Of a stretch of DNA of 64,000 nucleotides, positions 1-8,127 are shown piece after piece; position 1 is the first letter of the stretch, and every line of letters begins with the position of its first letter. The notes under the pieces are model-generated. The model had not been told where the DNA came from and did no database searches. It saw only the letters and a program-made list of their open reading frames with translations. The position numbers were made by a program, and so were the translations under genes. The stretch comes from Vogesella margarita (GTDB lineage Bacteria > Pseudomonadota > Gammaproteobacteria > Burkholderiales > Chromobacteriaceae): contig NZ_JAQQLE010000009.1 in the NCBI RefSeq assembly GCF_028548475.1, forward strand, positions 105,335 through 169,334, in the 5' to 3' direction.

Positions 1-145
1 ACACTTCCGGCCATGCCGCGAAGGCCGTAACAGGCGTTACAGGTGCCCGGGATCGTCCCTGCCCACGCGGGGAACCCAAGCCTTCGTCTGCAGCCGCCTT
101 GCGCATCACGGCAGTGTCCGAGTTAACCGCAACAAGGACTCAGGT
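1..145 (+). other. Upstream region of the decarboxylase gene
   Basis: No gene is recognisable in these 145 bases. The last bases contain AAGGACTCAGGT just before the ATG at 146, which serves as the ribosome binding site. The real promoter may lie outside the window. Confidence 0.5.
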
Positions 146-2404
146 ATGCGTTTTCACTTCCCGATCGTCATCATCGACGAAGATTTCCGCAGCGAGAACA
201 CCAGCGGCTCCGGCATCCGCGAGCTGGCCACCGCCATCCAGGCCGAAGGCATGGACGTCATCGGCTACACCAGCTACGGCGACCTGACTTCGTTCGCGCA
301 GCAGCAAAGCCGCGCCGCCGGCTTCATCCTGTCGATCGACGACGAGGAATTCCAGACCGACGAGGATGCCACCTCGGCACTGGGCGGCCTGTACGGCTTC
401 GTGGCCGAAATCCGCCGCCGCAACCCGGACATCCCGGTCTACCTGTACGGCGAGACGCGCACCGCGCGCCACATCCCCAACGACATCCTGCGCGAGCTGC
501 ACGGCTTCATCCACATGCACGAGGACACGCCGGAGTTCGTCGCGCGCCACATCATCCGCGAGGCCAAGAGCTACCTCGACACCCTGGCGCCGCCGTTCTT
601 CCGCGCGCTGGTCAACTACGCGCAGGACGGCTCCTACTCCTGGCACTGCCCGGGGCACTCCGGCGGCGTCGCGTTCCTGAAGTCGCCGGTGGGCCAGATG
701 TTCCACCAGTTCTTCGGCGAGAACATGCTGCGCGCCGACGTGTGCAACGCGGTGGAAGAACTCGGCCAGCTCTTGGACCACACCGGCCCGGTGGCCGCGT
801 CGGAACGAAACGCGGCACGCATCTTCAGCTCCGACCACTGCTTCTTCGTGACCAACGGCACCTCGACCAGCAACAAGATCGTGTGGCACAGCACCGTCGC
901 CGCCGGCGACATCGTGCTGGTGGACCGCAACTGCCACAAGTCCAACCTGCACGCGATCATGATGACCGGCGCCATTCCGGTGTTCCTGATGCCGACGCGC
1001 AACCACTACGGCATCATCGGCCCGATCCCGAAATCGGAGTTCTCGCTGGACGCGATCCGCGCCAAGATCAAGGCCAATCCGTTCGCCCGCGAGGCGCTGG
1101 CCAAGAACCCGAACGCCAAGCCGCGCATCCTGACCATCACCCAGTCCACCTACGACGGCATCATGTACAACGTCGAGGAGATCAAGGGCATGCTGGATGG
1201 CGAGGTCGACACCCTGCACTTTGATGAAGCGTGGCTGCCGCATGCCAGCTTCCACGACTTCTACGGCGACTTCCACGCCATCGGTGAAGGCCGTCCGCGC
1301 TGCAAGGAGTCGATGATCTTCTCGACACAATCCACGCACAAGTTGCTGGCCGGCATCTCGCAGGCATCGCAAATCCTGGTGCAGGACCCGCAAAACCGCC
1401 AGCTGGACACCCACAGCTTCAACGAAGCCTACCTGATGCACACCTCCACCAGCCCGCAGTACGCGATCATCGCCAGCTGCGACGTGGCGGCGGCGATGAT
1501 GGAACAGCCGGGCGGCCAGGCGCTGGTGGAAGAATCGCTGGCCGAGGCGCTAGAATTCCGCCGCTCGATGCGCAAGGTGGACGAGGAGTACGGCGAGGAC
1601 TGGTGGTTCCGCGTATGGGGCCCGGAGAAGCTGTCGGAAGACGGCATCTGCGACCCGCAGGACTGGGAGCTGAAAACCGGCGAGGCCTGGCACGGGTTTG
1701 CCGGCATCGAGGACGGCTTCAACCTGCTGGACCCGATCAAGGCCACCATCCTGACCCCGGGCCTGAACGTGGACGGCAGCTTCGAAGAGCTGGGCATCCC
1801 GGCGTCGATGGTGACCAAGTACCTGGCCGAACACGGCGTGGTGGTCGAGAAAACCGGCCTGTACAGCTTCTTCATCATGTTCACCATCGGCATTACCAAG
1901 GGCCGCTGGAACACGCTGCTGGCCGCGCTGCAACAGTTCAAGGACGACTTCGACAAGAACCAGCCGCTGTGGCGCTGCATGCCGGACTTCATCGCCAAGC
2001 ATCCGGAGTACGAGCGCGTCGGCCTCAAGGACCTGTGCCTGAAGATCCACCGCGCCTACCACGAGCACAACGTGGCGCGCCTGACCACCGAGATCTACCT
2101 GTCGGAAATGGTGCCGGGCATGAAGCCGTCGGACGCGTTTGCCAAGATGGCGCACCGCGAGGTCGAGCGCGTGCCGGTCGACGAGCTGGAAGGCCGCATC
2201 ACCGCGGTACTGCTGACCCCGTATCCGCCGGGCATCCCGCTCCTGATCCCGGGCGAGGTGTTCAACAAGACCATCGTCGACTACCTGCGCTTCACCGAGC
2301 AGTTCAACCGCAGCTTCCCCGGCTTCGAGACCGACGTGCACGGCTTGATCGCCGAGGTACGCGACGGCAAGAAGACCTACTTCGTGGATTGCGTGAAGGC
2401 CTGA
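146..2404 (+). CDS. Orn/Lys/Arg decarboxylase (AdiA/LdcC family)
   Basis: PLP-dependent fold-type I amino-acid decarboxylase of 752 residues, close to the length of biodegradative arginine decarboxylase AdiA. Residues 1-140 form the receiver-like wing domain. The catalytic core follows, with HFDEAW near 358-363 and the PLP lysine in STHK (K399). The C-terminal domain ends in DCVKA, much like AdiA. It would decarboxylate arginine, lysine or ornithine to a polyamine precursor in the cytoplasm; the sequence alone does not settle the substrate. No antiporter gene is adjacent, so an acid-resistance role is only possible. Transcription ends at the repeat hairpin at 2424-2459. Confidence 0.9.
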   Translation: MRFHFPIVIIDEDFRSENTSGSGIRELATAIQAEGMDVIGYTSYGDLTSFAQQQSRAAGFILSIDDEEFQTDEDATSALGGLYGFVAEIRRRNPDIPVYLYGETRTARHIPNDILRELHGFIHMHEDTPEFVARHIIREAKSYLDTLAPPFFRALVNYAQDGSYSWHCPGHSGGVAFLKSPVGQMFHQFFGENMLRADVCNAVEELGQLLDHTGPVAASERNAARIFSSDHCFFVTNGTSTSNKIVWHSTVAAGDIVLVDRNCHKSNLHAIMMTGAIPVFLMPTRNHYGIIGPIPKSEFSLDAIRAKIKANPFAREALAKNPNAKPRILTITQSTYDGIMYNVEEIKGMLDGEVDTLHFDEAWLPHASFHDFYGDFHAIGEGRPRCKESMIFSTQSTHKLLAGISQASQILVQDPQNRQLDTHSFNEAYLMHTSTSPQYAIIASCDVAAAMMEQPGGQALVEESLAEALEFRRSMRKVDEEYGEDWWFRVWGPEKLSEDGICDPQDWELKTGEAWHGFAGIEDGFNLLDPIKATILTPGLNVDGSFEELGIPASMVTKYLAEHGVVVEKTGLYSFFIMFTIGITKGRWNTLLAALQQFKDDFDKNQPLWRCMPDFIAKHPEYERVGLKDLCLKIHRAYHEHNVARLTTEIYLSEMVPGMKPSDAFAKMAHREVERVPVDELEGRITAVLLTPYPPGIPLLIPGEVFNKTIVDYLRFTEQFNRSFPGFETDVHGLIAEVRDGKKTYFVDCVKA

Positions 2405-2423
2405 TCCCGCGCTCCGGAAAACG

Positions 2424-2459
2424 ATGCGGCCAACCTTGCAAAAGGTTGGCCGCATTTTT
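2424..2459. terminator. Rho-independent terminator built from two inverted copies of the 12-mer repeat
   Basis: Left arm 2424-2437 (ATGCGGCCAACCTT) and right arm 2442-2455 are perfectly complementary around a GCAA loop. A run of five T follows on the + strand. It lies 20 bases after the decarboxylase stop and 19 bases before the stop of the convergent binding-protein gene. On the minus strand the hairpin is followed by TTTT, so it may work both ways. Confidence 0.9.
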
Positions 2460-2477
2460 CATGGCCGCGCGGCGGGC

Positions 2478-3233
2478 TCACTGGTAGTCGCGGAACGCAC
2501 GGGCGAAGCTGCCGTCACGCCGCAGCGCCTGGTAGCTCTCGCGCAGCCGCGCCAGCGTCGCCGGCGGCGTGCCAAGACTGGCAGCCAGGTACAGCTCCAT
2601 GGTCAGCGGCAAGGGCAGCAACTGGCGGAACTGGCGACAGTCCAGCAGTTCGCGCTGGCAATACGCCTGCAGGCTGCCCGCGGAAAGCGGCACCGCGTCG
2701 ATCCAGCCCAGCTGCAGCCGGCGCAGATTGGTTTCCGTATTGTCGGCGACATCCAGCCCGGCGTGGCGCCTGGCGCTGACCTCGGCAAAACCCTGCTCGC
2801 GCAGCCACTGCCCGCGCACGTCCTGGTTGCTGATGCCGATGCGCAGGCGACCCGCCTCCGCCAGCGTGCCGACACGCAGCTCGGACCGGCTCGCCAGCGC
2901 ATACAGCGCCACCCGCTCCGAACCGAGCCACCCCAGCCAGTGGAACTGCGCCTCGCGCGCCGGCGTGCGCGCCAGCGAATAGATCAGCACGTTGGGCTGG
3001 TGGCTGGCCAGCGCCATGCTGCGCGCCCACGGATAGACATGAAGCTGGAACGGCAGCCCGGCATGGCGCAGCAACTGCTCGACAAAACGCGGCGCCGGCC
3101 CCTGCAGGCGCTGGCCGACGATGAAATTGAACGGCGGCGCGTCTTCGGTCACCACCTTGAGCATGGCCTGTGCCACCGCCGGCAGCGACAGCAGGCAGCA
3201 ACCGGCCAGCAACAGTGCCTTCGCAAGCCGCAT
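2478..3233 (-). CDS. Periplasmic solute-binding protein (SBP_bac_3-like)
   Basis: 251-residue exported protein resembling family 3 solute-binding proteins (TEDAPPFNF near the mature N-terminus). The start at 3233 is chosen because GGAGGG precedes it at good spacing and it gives a clear signal peptide, with cleavage likely after AQA at residue 23; the reading frame itself extends further upstream. No permease or ATPase lies next to it. It is divergent from a sensor kinase with a periplasmic domain, so it may serve as a ligand-presenting partner for that kinase rather than for transport. This role is inferred from position only; the ligand is unknown. Confidence 0.75.
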   Translation of the reverse strand: MRLAKALLLAGCCLLSLPAVAQAMLKVVTEDAPPFNFIVGQRLQGPAPRFVEQLLRHAGLPFQLHVYPWARSMALASHQPNVLIYSLARTPAREAQFHWLGWLGSERVALYALASRSELRVGTLAEAGRLRIGISNQDVRGQWLREQGFAEVSARRHAGLDVADNTETNLRRLQLGWIDAVPLSAGSLQAYCQRELLDCRQFRQLLPLPLTMELYLAASLGTPPATLARLRESYQALRRDGSFARAFRDYQ

Positions 3234-3321
3234 AAACCCTCCGGAGCGGAAAAAACCCGCATCTTGCTGCGTTGTAGCCCACCCCGGCAAGCGAAACAAG
3301 CCTGCCCGCGGCAGCACCGGC

Positions 3322-3337
3322 TCCGTAGTGCTACGGA
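3322..3337. promoter_or_regulatory. Palindrome TCCGTAGTGCTACGGA, candidate response-regulator site
   Basis: Perfect 7-bp arms around two bases, placed in the divergent gap 36 bases before the kinase start and 89 bases before the binding-protein start. The same core returns at 5427-5442 before the GlcG/HbpS-type gene, which suggests a shared operator. Confidence 0.6.
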
Positions 3338-3372
3338 AAGCCGGGCGCCGACGGCAGTGCCATAATGCCGGC

Positions 3373-4803
3373 ATGACATCCCCGCGCCCCTATCTGCTGC
3401 CTGCCAGCTGGCTGCTGCTAAGCCTGCTCGCCGGCGGCGTGCTGCTGCTGGCCGGCGTCAGCCAGCAACGCAGCCAGTTCCAGCAAAACAGCAGCATCGC
3501 CCACCGCCTGCTCAGCCAGAAGATGGTGCAGCACGAGGCGGTGCTGGCCACCCTCGCGCTACAGCAACGACCGCCGCCAGCGGCCGAGCTGCTGGCCGGC
3601 CTGCGCCCGGCGATGCCGCAGCTACTGGCGCTGGGTCTGCTGCGAGACGGTCGCTGGCTGGGCAGCGGCAGCACACCGCCGCCACTGGCCGCCACCCTGC
3701 TGCGGGCAAGGCAACGGCAGCGCATCCAGACCCAGTCCGCCGACGCCGCGCAATACTGGCTGGTGGCCCCCTCCGGCTGGAGCCTGCTGCTCGACAGCCG
3801 CCGCCTGCTGGCGCCCGGCGAATGGCCGGCCGGCCTGCAGCGGGTAGCGCTGCAACTGCCCGGCGGTACCAGCACGCTGCTGAACCAGCCGATGCCGGCC
3901 TGGGGCTGGCCGATGGCGCTCGACAAGCCGCTGCCGACCAGCGCGCAGCCGTTCACCTTTCACAGCCGGCAACGCTACGGCATCGCGCAGTGGCCGTGGC
4001 TGAGCTGGCTGGCCACGAGCACGGTGCTGGCGCTGCTCCTGGCCTGGCTGCACAGCCGCCGGCTGGCGCGGCAACAGGCGCAGCGCGAGCGGGAACAGGC
4101 AAGGTTGGCCGCAGTCAGCCGCCTCAGCACCCTGGGCGAGATGGCCGCCGGCATGGCGCACGAGCTGAACCAGCCGCTGACCGCCATCCTCGCCAACCTG
4201 CGCGCCTGCCAGCGGCTGCTGGACGACGACGACGAGCGCGACACCGTGCGCCAGGCGCTGGCCAGCAGCGCGGCGCAGGCCAAGCGTGCCGGCGACATCA
4301 TCGCCCGCCTGCGCGCGCTGGTGACGCAGCAGGCGCCACGGCCACTGGCCGGCATCGACAGCGCCGCGCTGCTGGCTTCGGTGCAGGATCTGCGCCAGAC
4401 CGAACTGGCGGCACAGGGCATCCGCCTGCACTGTCTTGATGCCAGCCTCGGACAGCGACCACTGGCCGATGGCGTGGCGCTGGAGCAGATCGTGCACAAC
4501 CTGCTGCAGAACGCGGTCGACGCGCTGGCCGGCCAGCCCGGCAGCATCGACATCCGCGCCGACATCGACGCCGGCCGCTACCGGCTGCAGGTCCGCGACA
4601 GCGGCCCCGGCATCGCCGAGCCCGACCTGCCGCAACTGTTCCAGCCCTTCTTCAGCACCAAGCCCGGCGGCATGGGGTTGGGTCTGAGCCTGTGCGAGAC
4701 GCTGGCGCACAGCCTGCACGGCCGGCTCACCGCGGCCAACCTGCCCGCCGGCGGCGCCTGCTTCACGCTGAGCCTGCCGCTGGCCGACAAGGAAACACCA
4801 TGA
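3373..4803 (+). CDS. Two-component sensor histidine kinase
   Basis: 476-residue membrane kinase. Membrane segments lie at about 12-30 and 207-227 and enclose a periplasmic sensor region of about 175 residues. The HisKA box MAHELNQPLT carries the phospho-acceptor H263. The ATPase domain shows QNAVDAL (N box), GPGIAEPDL (G1) and GMGLGLSL (G2). The layout and the FixJ-type partner resemble DctB/FixL/TtrS-like systems. ATG 3373 is preferred because the longer frame would run across the divergent promoter region. The stop overlaps the regulator start as ATGA, so the pair is translationally coupled. Signal unknown. Confidence 0.88.
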   Translation: MTSPRPYLLPASWLLLSLLAGGVLLLAGVSQQRSQFQQNSSIAHRLLSQKMVQHEAVLATLALQQRPPPAAELLAGLRPAMPQLLALGLLRDGRWLGSGSTPPPLAATLLRARQRQRIQTQSADAAQYWLVAPSGWSLLLDSRRLLAPGEWPAGLQRVALQLPGGTSTLLNQPMPAWGWPMALDKPLPTSAQPFTFHSRQRYGIAQWPWLSWLATSTVLALLLAWLHSRRLARQQAQREREQARLAAVSRLSTLGEMAAGMAHELNQPLTAILANLRACQRLLDDDDERDTVRQALASSAAQAKRAGDIIARLRALVTQQAPRPLAGIDSAALLASVQDLRQTELAAQGIRLHCLDASLGQRPLADGVALEQIVHNLLQNAVDALAGQPGSIDIRADIDAGRYRLQVRDSGPGIAEPDLPQLFQPFFSTKPGGMGLGLSLCETLAHSLHGRLTAANLPAGGACFTLSLPLADKETP

Positions 4804-5420
4804 ACCAGCAACACTCCCCGCTGATCTACCTGGTCGACGACGACGACGCGGTGCGCGACGCACTGGCGCTGCTGCTGAAAAGCGTCGGCCTGCGCGCCGA
4901 GGGTTTCGCCAGCCCGCAGCAGTTCCTCGCGCAGCACGACCGCCACGGCATCGGCTGCGTGGTGCTGGACATCCGCATGCCCGGCATCAGTGGGCTGGAC
5001 GTGCTCGACACCCTCTCCGCCGGCAGCGACCTGCCGGTGATCATGCTCACCGGCCACGGCAACGTCGACCTGTGCCGGCGCGCGTTCAAGAGCGGTGCGG
5101 TGGAATTCCTGCAGAAGCCGGTGGACGACGACCTGTTCCTCGACGCCGTGCAAAAGGCGGTGCGCCAGCACATCGGCAGCCGCGAACGGCAGGCGGCCAC
5201 CTTGGCCGCAAGGGAGAAACTGGCGCGGCTGTCCGGGCGCGAGCTGGAAGTGCTGCAGCGCATCGCCGACGGCCTGAGCAACAAGGAGATCGCGCGCGAG
5301 CTGGCGCTGTCGCCGCGCACGGTGGAAACCTATCGCGCCAACGTGTTCGCCAAGCTGGAGGTCGACACCCTGGCGCAGCTGATCCGCCACTACCTGGCGC
5401 TGCTGCCGGATGGCGCCTGA
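4800..5420 (+). CDS. FixJ/TtrR-type response regulator
   Basis: 206-residue regulator. The N-terminal receiver has the acidic cluster VDDDD, phospho-acceptor D57 in LDIRMPG and the conserved K106 in FLQKPV. The C-terminal LuxR/FixJ helix-turn-helix at about 140-195 shows LSGRELEVL and LSNKEIARELALSPRTVETYR. It is the partner of the upstream kinase, overlapping it by four bases. It likely binds the TCCGTAG-N2-CTACGGA palindromes before the kinase/binding-protein genes and before the next gene. That link is inferred from their position. Confidence 0.9.
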   Translation: MNQQHSPLIYLVDDDDAVRDALALLLKSVGLRAEGFASPQQFLAQHDRHGIGCVVLDIRMPGISGLDVLDTLSAGSDLPVIMLTGHGNVDLCRRAFKSGAVEFLQKPVDDDLFLDAVQKAVRQHIGSRERQAATLAAREKLARLSGRELEVLQRIADGLSNKEIARELALSPRTVETYRANVFAKLEVDTLAQLIRHYLALLPDGA

Positions 5421-5426
5421 CGCCCC

Positions 5427-5442
5427 TCCGTAGCACTACGGA
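5427..5442. promoter_or_regulatory. Palindrome TCCGTAGCACTACGGA, second copy of the candidate operator
   Basis: The 16-bp core equals that at 3322-3337 except for the two central bases. Here the arms extend to 9 bp (5425-5444). It begins six bases after the response-regulator stop and lies about 90 bases upstream of the GlcG/HbpS-type gene. It could alternatively act as a hairpin after the regulator gene, but there is no T run. Confidence 0.6.
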
Positions 5443-5532
5443 GGCGGCGGCGTAATCGACCGAATGTTGCCATCGCCGGTGTTTGCCTAAGATGAAGCCA
5501 TCCCTCGCCCCACAATGAACAGGAGCTTCACC

Positions 5533-6015
5533 ATGATCCGCACCACCTGCACCGCCCTGCTGCTCGCCACCGCCACCCTGGCCCAGGCCGCCCCCGTGAC
5601 CGAACGCAATATCTCGCTGGCAGATGCCCACAAGCTGGCCGCCGACGCCGTGGCGCAGTGCCAGGCCAAGGGCTGGAACGTGGCGGTGAGCGTGGTCGAC
5701 CGCGCCGGCAACCTGAAAGCCTTCGCCCGTGCCGACAACGCCGGTACCCACACCATCGAGGCCAGCCGCGCCAAGGCGTTCACCTCCGCCTCCGCCAAGG
5801 CGCCGACCCAGACGATGATGGAAAACGCGCAGAAGAATCCGGGCGCGGCCAACCTGACCGACATCCCGGGCTTCCTGCTGCTGGGCGGCGGCGTGCCGCT
5901 GAAGGTCGGTAACGAGGTGATCGGTGCCATCGGCATCGGCGGCGCGCCGGGCGGCCATCTGGACGAGCAGTGCGCGCTGGCCGCCATCGACGCCAACGCG
6001 GCGATGTTCAAGTAA
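5533..6015 (+). CDS. GlcG/HbpS family exported protein
   Basis: 160-residue protein of the GlcG/HbpS family, whose HbpS members bind haem. It has an N-terminal signal peptide ending in AQA and the family pattern VSVVDRAGNLKAF, followed by GFLLLGGGVPL and GAIGIGGAPGGH. ATG 5533 is preferred over the in-frame ATG at 5515 because AGGAG sits six bases upstream. It lies behind the sensor/regulator pair and one of their putative operators, so it is a likely target of that system. Its biochemical role here is not known. Confidence 0.85.
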   Translation: MIRTTCTALLLATATLAQAAPVTERNISLADAHKLAADAVAQCQAKGWNVAVSVVDRAGNLKAFARADNAGTHTIEASRAKAFTSASAKAPTQTMMENAQKNPGAANLTDIPGFLLLGGGVPLKVGNEVIGAIGIGGAPGGHLDEQCALAAIDANAAMFK

Positions 6016-6042
6016 ACCCAGCCCGCGTTTCGCAGCATGAAA

Positions 6043-6071
6043 AAAGCCACGCGCAAGCGTGGCTTTTGTTT
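6043..6071 (+). terminator. Rho-independent terminator after the GlcG/HbpS-type gene
   Basis: Ten-base perfect arms (AAAGCCACGC / GCGTGGCTTT) around GCAA, followed by T-rich sequence, 27 bases after the stop codon. Confidence 0.9.
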
Positions 6072-6090
6072 TCCCAGGCTGAGTTGCGCC

Positions 6091-6103
6091 CAAGGTTGGC
6101 CGC
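6091..6103. repeat. 12-mer repeat copy (CAAGGTTGGCCGC)
   Basis: Exact copy of the window-wide repeat, in the convergent gap between two terminators. Confidence 0.9.
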
Positions 6104-6115
6104 AAGCGCAAACGA

Positions 6116-6151
6116 CAAGGCCACGCCCGATGGGCGTGGCCTTGTGCTTTT
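6116..6151. terminator. Terminator of the trans-sulfuration enzyme gene
   Basis: Perfect 13-bp arms (6116-6128 and 6132-6144) around GAT. It lies just downstream of the minus-strand stop at 6168. T-rich stretches exist on both sides, so it may be bidirectional. Confidence 0.8.
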
Positions 6152-6167
6152 CAGGGCAAGCGCCGGC

Positions 6168-7313
6168 TCAGTCCGCCAGTGCCTGCGCGAGATCGGCGAG
6201 GATGTCGCCGATGTCTTCCACGCCGATGGACAGCCGCAGCTGGCCGTCGCGGATGCCCAGCGCCGCCTTCTGCTCCGGCGGCATGCCGCCGTGCGACATG
6301 GTGTAGCTGTGGTTGACCAGCGACTCCACCCCGCCCAGCGATTCGGCCAGCAGGAACAGCTGCAGCTTGCCGGCGATACGGCTGGCGGCGGCGCGGCTGT
6401 TGTCCTTCAGGTAGACGGTGACGATGCCGCCGAAGCGGCGCATCTGCCGTTTCGCCAGCTCATGGCCCGGGTGGTCGGGCAGGCCGGGGAAGAACACCTT
6501 CTCGATCGCCGGATGACCCTGCAGGAAGGCGGCGACCTTCTCGGCGTTGTCGCAGTGGCGCTCCATGCGCAGCGCCAGCGTCTTGATGCCGCGCAGGGTC
6601 AGGAAACAGTCCTGCGGCCCCGGTACCGCGCCGGCGGCGTTCTGGATGAACTTGATCGCCTTGAACAGCGCCTCGTCGTTGACTGCCACCAGCCCCAGCA
6701 GCACGTCGGAGTGGCCGCCCAGGTACTTGGTGGCCGAGTGCATCACGATGTCGGCGCCCTGGTTCAGCGGGTTCTGCAGGTAGGGCGTGGCGAAGGTGTT
6801 GTCCACCGCCACGGTCACGCCGCGGGCGTGGGCGATGGCCGACAGCGCGGCGATGTCCACCATGTTCAGCAGCGGGTTGGTCGGCGTTTCCAGCCACAGC
6901 AGGCGGGTGTTGTCGCCGATCAGTGCCTCAAGGTTGGCCGCATCGGTCAGGTCGGCAAAGGTGACGGTGATGCCCTGCGCCGCCATCACCTTGGTCAGGA
7001 TGCGATAGGCGCCGCCGTACAGGTCGGCCACCGCGATCACCTCGTCGCCGGGCTTGAGCGTGGCGCGCAGCACCGCGTCGATCGCGGCCATGCCGCTGGC
7101 AAACGCCATGCCGTGGGCGGCGTCTTCCAGCGCCGCGAAGTTGGCCTCCAGTACCGCGCGCGTGGGCGTGCCAGTGCGGGCGTAGGCGAACTCCAGCGAC
7201 TCGCCCACCGCGTCGTGGGCAAAGGCGGAAGTCTGGTAGATAGGCGGCATTACCGCGCGCTGGTGGTCGTGGTAATCGAATCCGGCGTGGATCGCCTTGG
7301 TGGCAAATTTCAT
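6168..7313 (-). CDS. Trans-sulfuration PLP enzyme (cystathionine gamma-synthase/lyase type)
   Basis: 381-residue Cys/Met-metabolism PLP enzyme. Visible marks are YARTGTPT, the cofactor aspartate in DNTFATP (D171) and the PLP lysine in SATKYLGGHSD (K196). The family covers cystathionine gamma-synthase, cystathionine beta- and gamma-lyase and methionine gamma-lyase; sequence alone does not separate them. Start 7313 has GGAG six bases upstream. It follows a cystine-type ABC binding protein and permease on the same strand, which favours a role in using imported sulfur amino acids. One copy of the window-wide repeat is inside the gene (6930-6941), read as AANL. Confidence 0.88.
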   Translation of the reverse strand: MKFATKAIHAGFDYHDHQRAVMPPIYQTSAFAHDAVGESLEFAYARTGTPTRAVLEANFAALEDAAHGMAFASGMAAIDAVLRATLKPGDEVIAVADLYGGAYRILTKVMAAQGITVTFADLTDAANLEALIGDNTRLLWLETPTNPLLNMVDIAALSAIAHARGVTVAVDNTFATPYLQNPLNQGADIVMHSATKYLGGHSDVLLGLVAVNDEALFKAIKFIQNAAGAVPGPQDCFLTLRGIKTLALRMERHCDNAEKVAAFLQGHPAIEKVFFPGLPDHPGHELAKRQMRRFGGIVTVYLKDNSRAAASRIAGKLQLFLLAESLGGVESLVNHSYTMSHGGMPPEQKAALGIRDGQLRLSIGVEDIGDILADLAQALAD

Positions 7314-7335
7314 CAGCAACTCCGTAATCTTCCGG

Positions 7336-7359
7336 CTTGCGGCCAACGTTGGCCGCAAG
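7336..7359. repeat. Palindromic CG variant of the repeat
   Basis: GCGGCCAACGTTGGCCGC at 7339-7356 is the GCGGCCAACGTT variant read on both strands at once. The palindrome extends to 24 bp (CTTGC to GCAAG). It lies in the 91-base gap between the permease and the PLP enzyme gene. Confidence 0.85.
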
Positions 7360-7404
7360 CGCAAATCGGTAAGCCGGACGCCGCACAGCGGCGTTCCGCC
7401 AACA

Positions 7405-8067
7405 TCAGCGCTGGTAGGCGCGGTGCAGCTTGCGTTCCACCCGCTTCTGCACCTGCTCGAAAGCGGCGCTCAGCACCCAGTAGATGGCGGCCGCCATCAG
7501 GTACAGCGGCAAGGGCTGGAAGGTCTGGGCAATCACGTCCTTGGTCGCCATCATCAGCTCGGACACGGTAATCACCGACACCAGCGAGGTGTCCTTGATC
7601 AGCGAGATCAGGCTGTTGGCCAGGCTCGGCACCGCCAGTCGCACCGCCTGCGGCGCGATGACGAAGCGCACCGCCTGCCACCAGCCCAGCCCCAGCGACA
7701 ACGCCGCGTCCCACTGTCCGCGCTCGACCCCGGCCATCGCGCCGCGCAGGCTTTCCGACAGGTAGGCCGCCACGTTCAGCGTCAGCGCCAGAATGCCGGC
7801 GGTCACCGGCTCGAATTCGATACCGACACTGGGCAGGCCGTAGTAGATGACAAAAATCTGCACCAGCAGCGGCGTGCCGCGCATCATGCTGACGTACAGC
7901 GCCGCCAGCTGCGACAGCAGCGGCACCTTTGCAATGCGCACCAGCGCCACCGCGAAGCCCAGCGCCAGCCCCAGCACCATCGACGACACCGCGAACAGCA
8001 AGGTATAGCCGACACCGGTCATCAGCACCGGGACGGCAGTCTTTGCCAACTCAAGCCATTCCATCAT
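7405..8067 (-). CDS. Polar amino-acid ABC transporter permease (cystine-type, TcyL-like)
   Basis: 220-residue inner-membrane permease of the His/Glu/Gln/Arg/opine (HisM) class, with about five hydrophobic segments. The EAA-type loop (GAMAGVERGQWDAALSLGLG) contacts the ATPase. The length and the neighbouring FliY/TcyJ-like binding protein suggest L-cystine uptake. No ATP-binding subunit is present in this cluster, so one must be supplied from elsewhere if the system works. It is the second gene after the binding protein; the short gap between them contains a copy of the repeat. Confidence 0.87.
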   Translation of the reverse strand: MMEWLELAKTAVPVLMTGVGYTLLFAVSSMVLGLALGFAVALVRIAKVPLLSQLAALYVSMMRGTPLLVQIFVIYYGLPSVGIEFEPVTAGILALTLNVAAYLSESLRGAMAGVERGQWDAALSLGLGWWQAVRFVIAPQAVRLAVPSLANSLISLIKDTSLVSVITVSELMMATKDVIAQTFQPLPLYLMAAAIYWVLSAAFEQVQKRVERKLHRAYQR

Positions 8068-8109
8068 TCATCCTTCAAATACAAACGCCCCCGCGACTGG
8101 CGGAGGCGT

Positions 8110-8122
8110 CAAGGTTGGCCGC
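8110..8122. repeat. 12-mer repeat copy (CAAGGTTGGCCGC)
   Basis: Exact copy in the 60-base gap between permease start and binding-protein stop. Confidence 0.9.
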
Positions 8123-8127
8123 AACGC

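Noticed and set aside
140..1441. Long open frames antisense to the decarboxylase, recB (39250-42774), recC (44710-46422) and others
   Set aside because: They mirror real genes with clear motifs and arise from the high third-position GC. They lack ribosome sites and family signatures.
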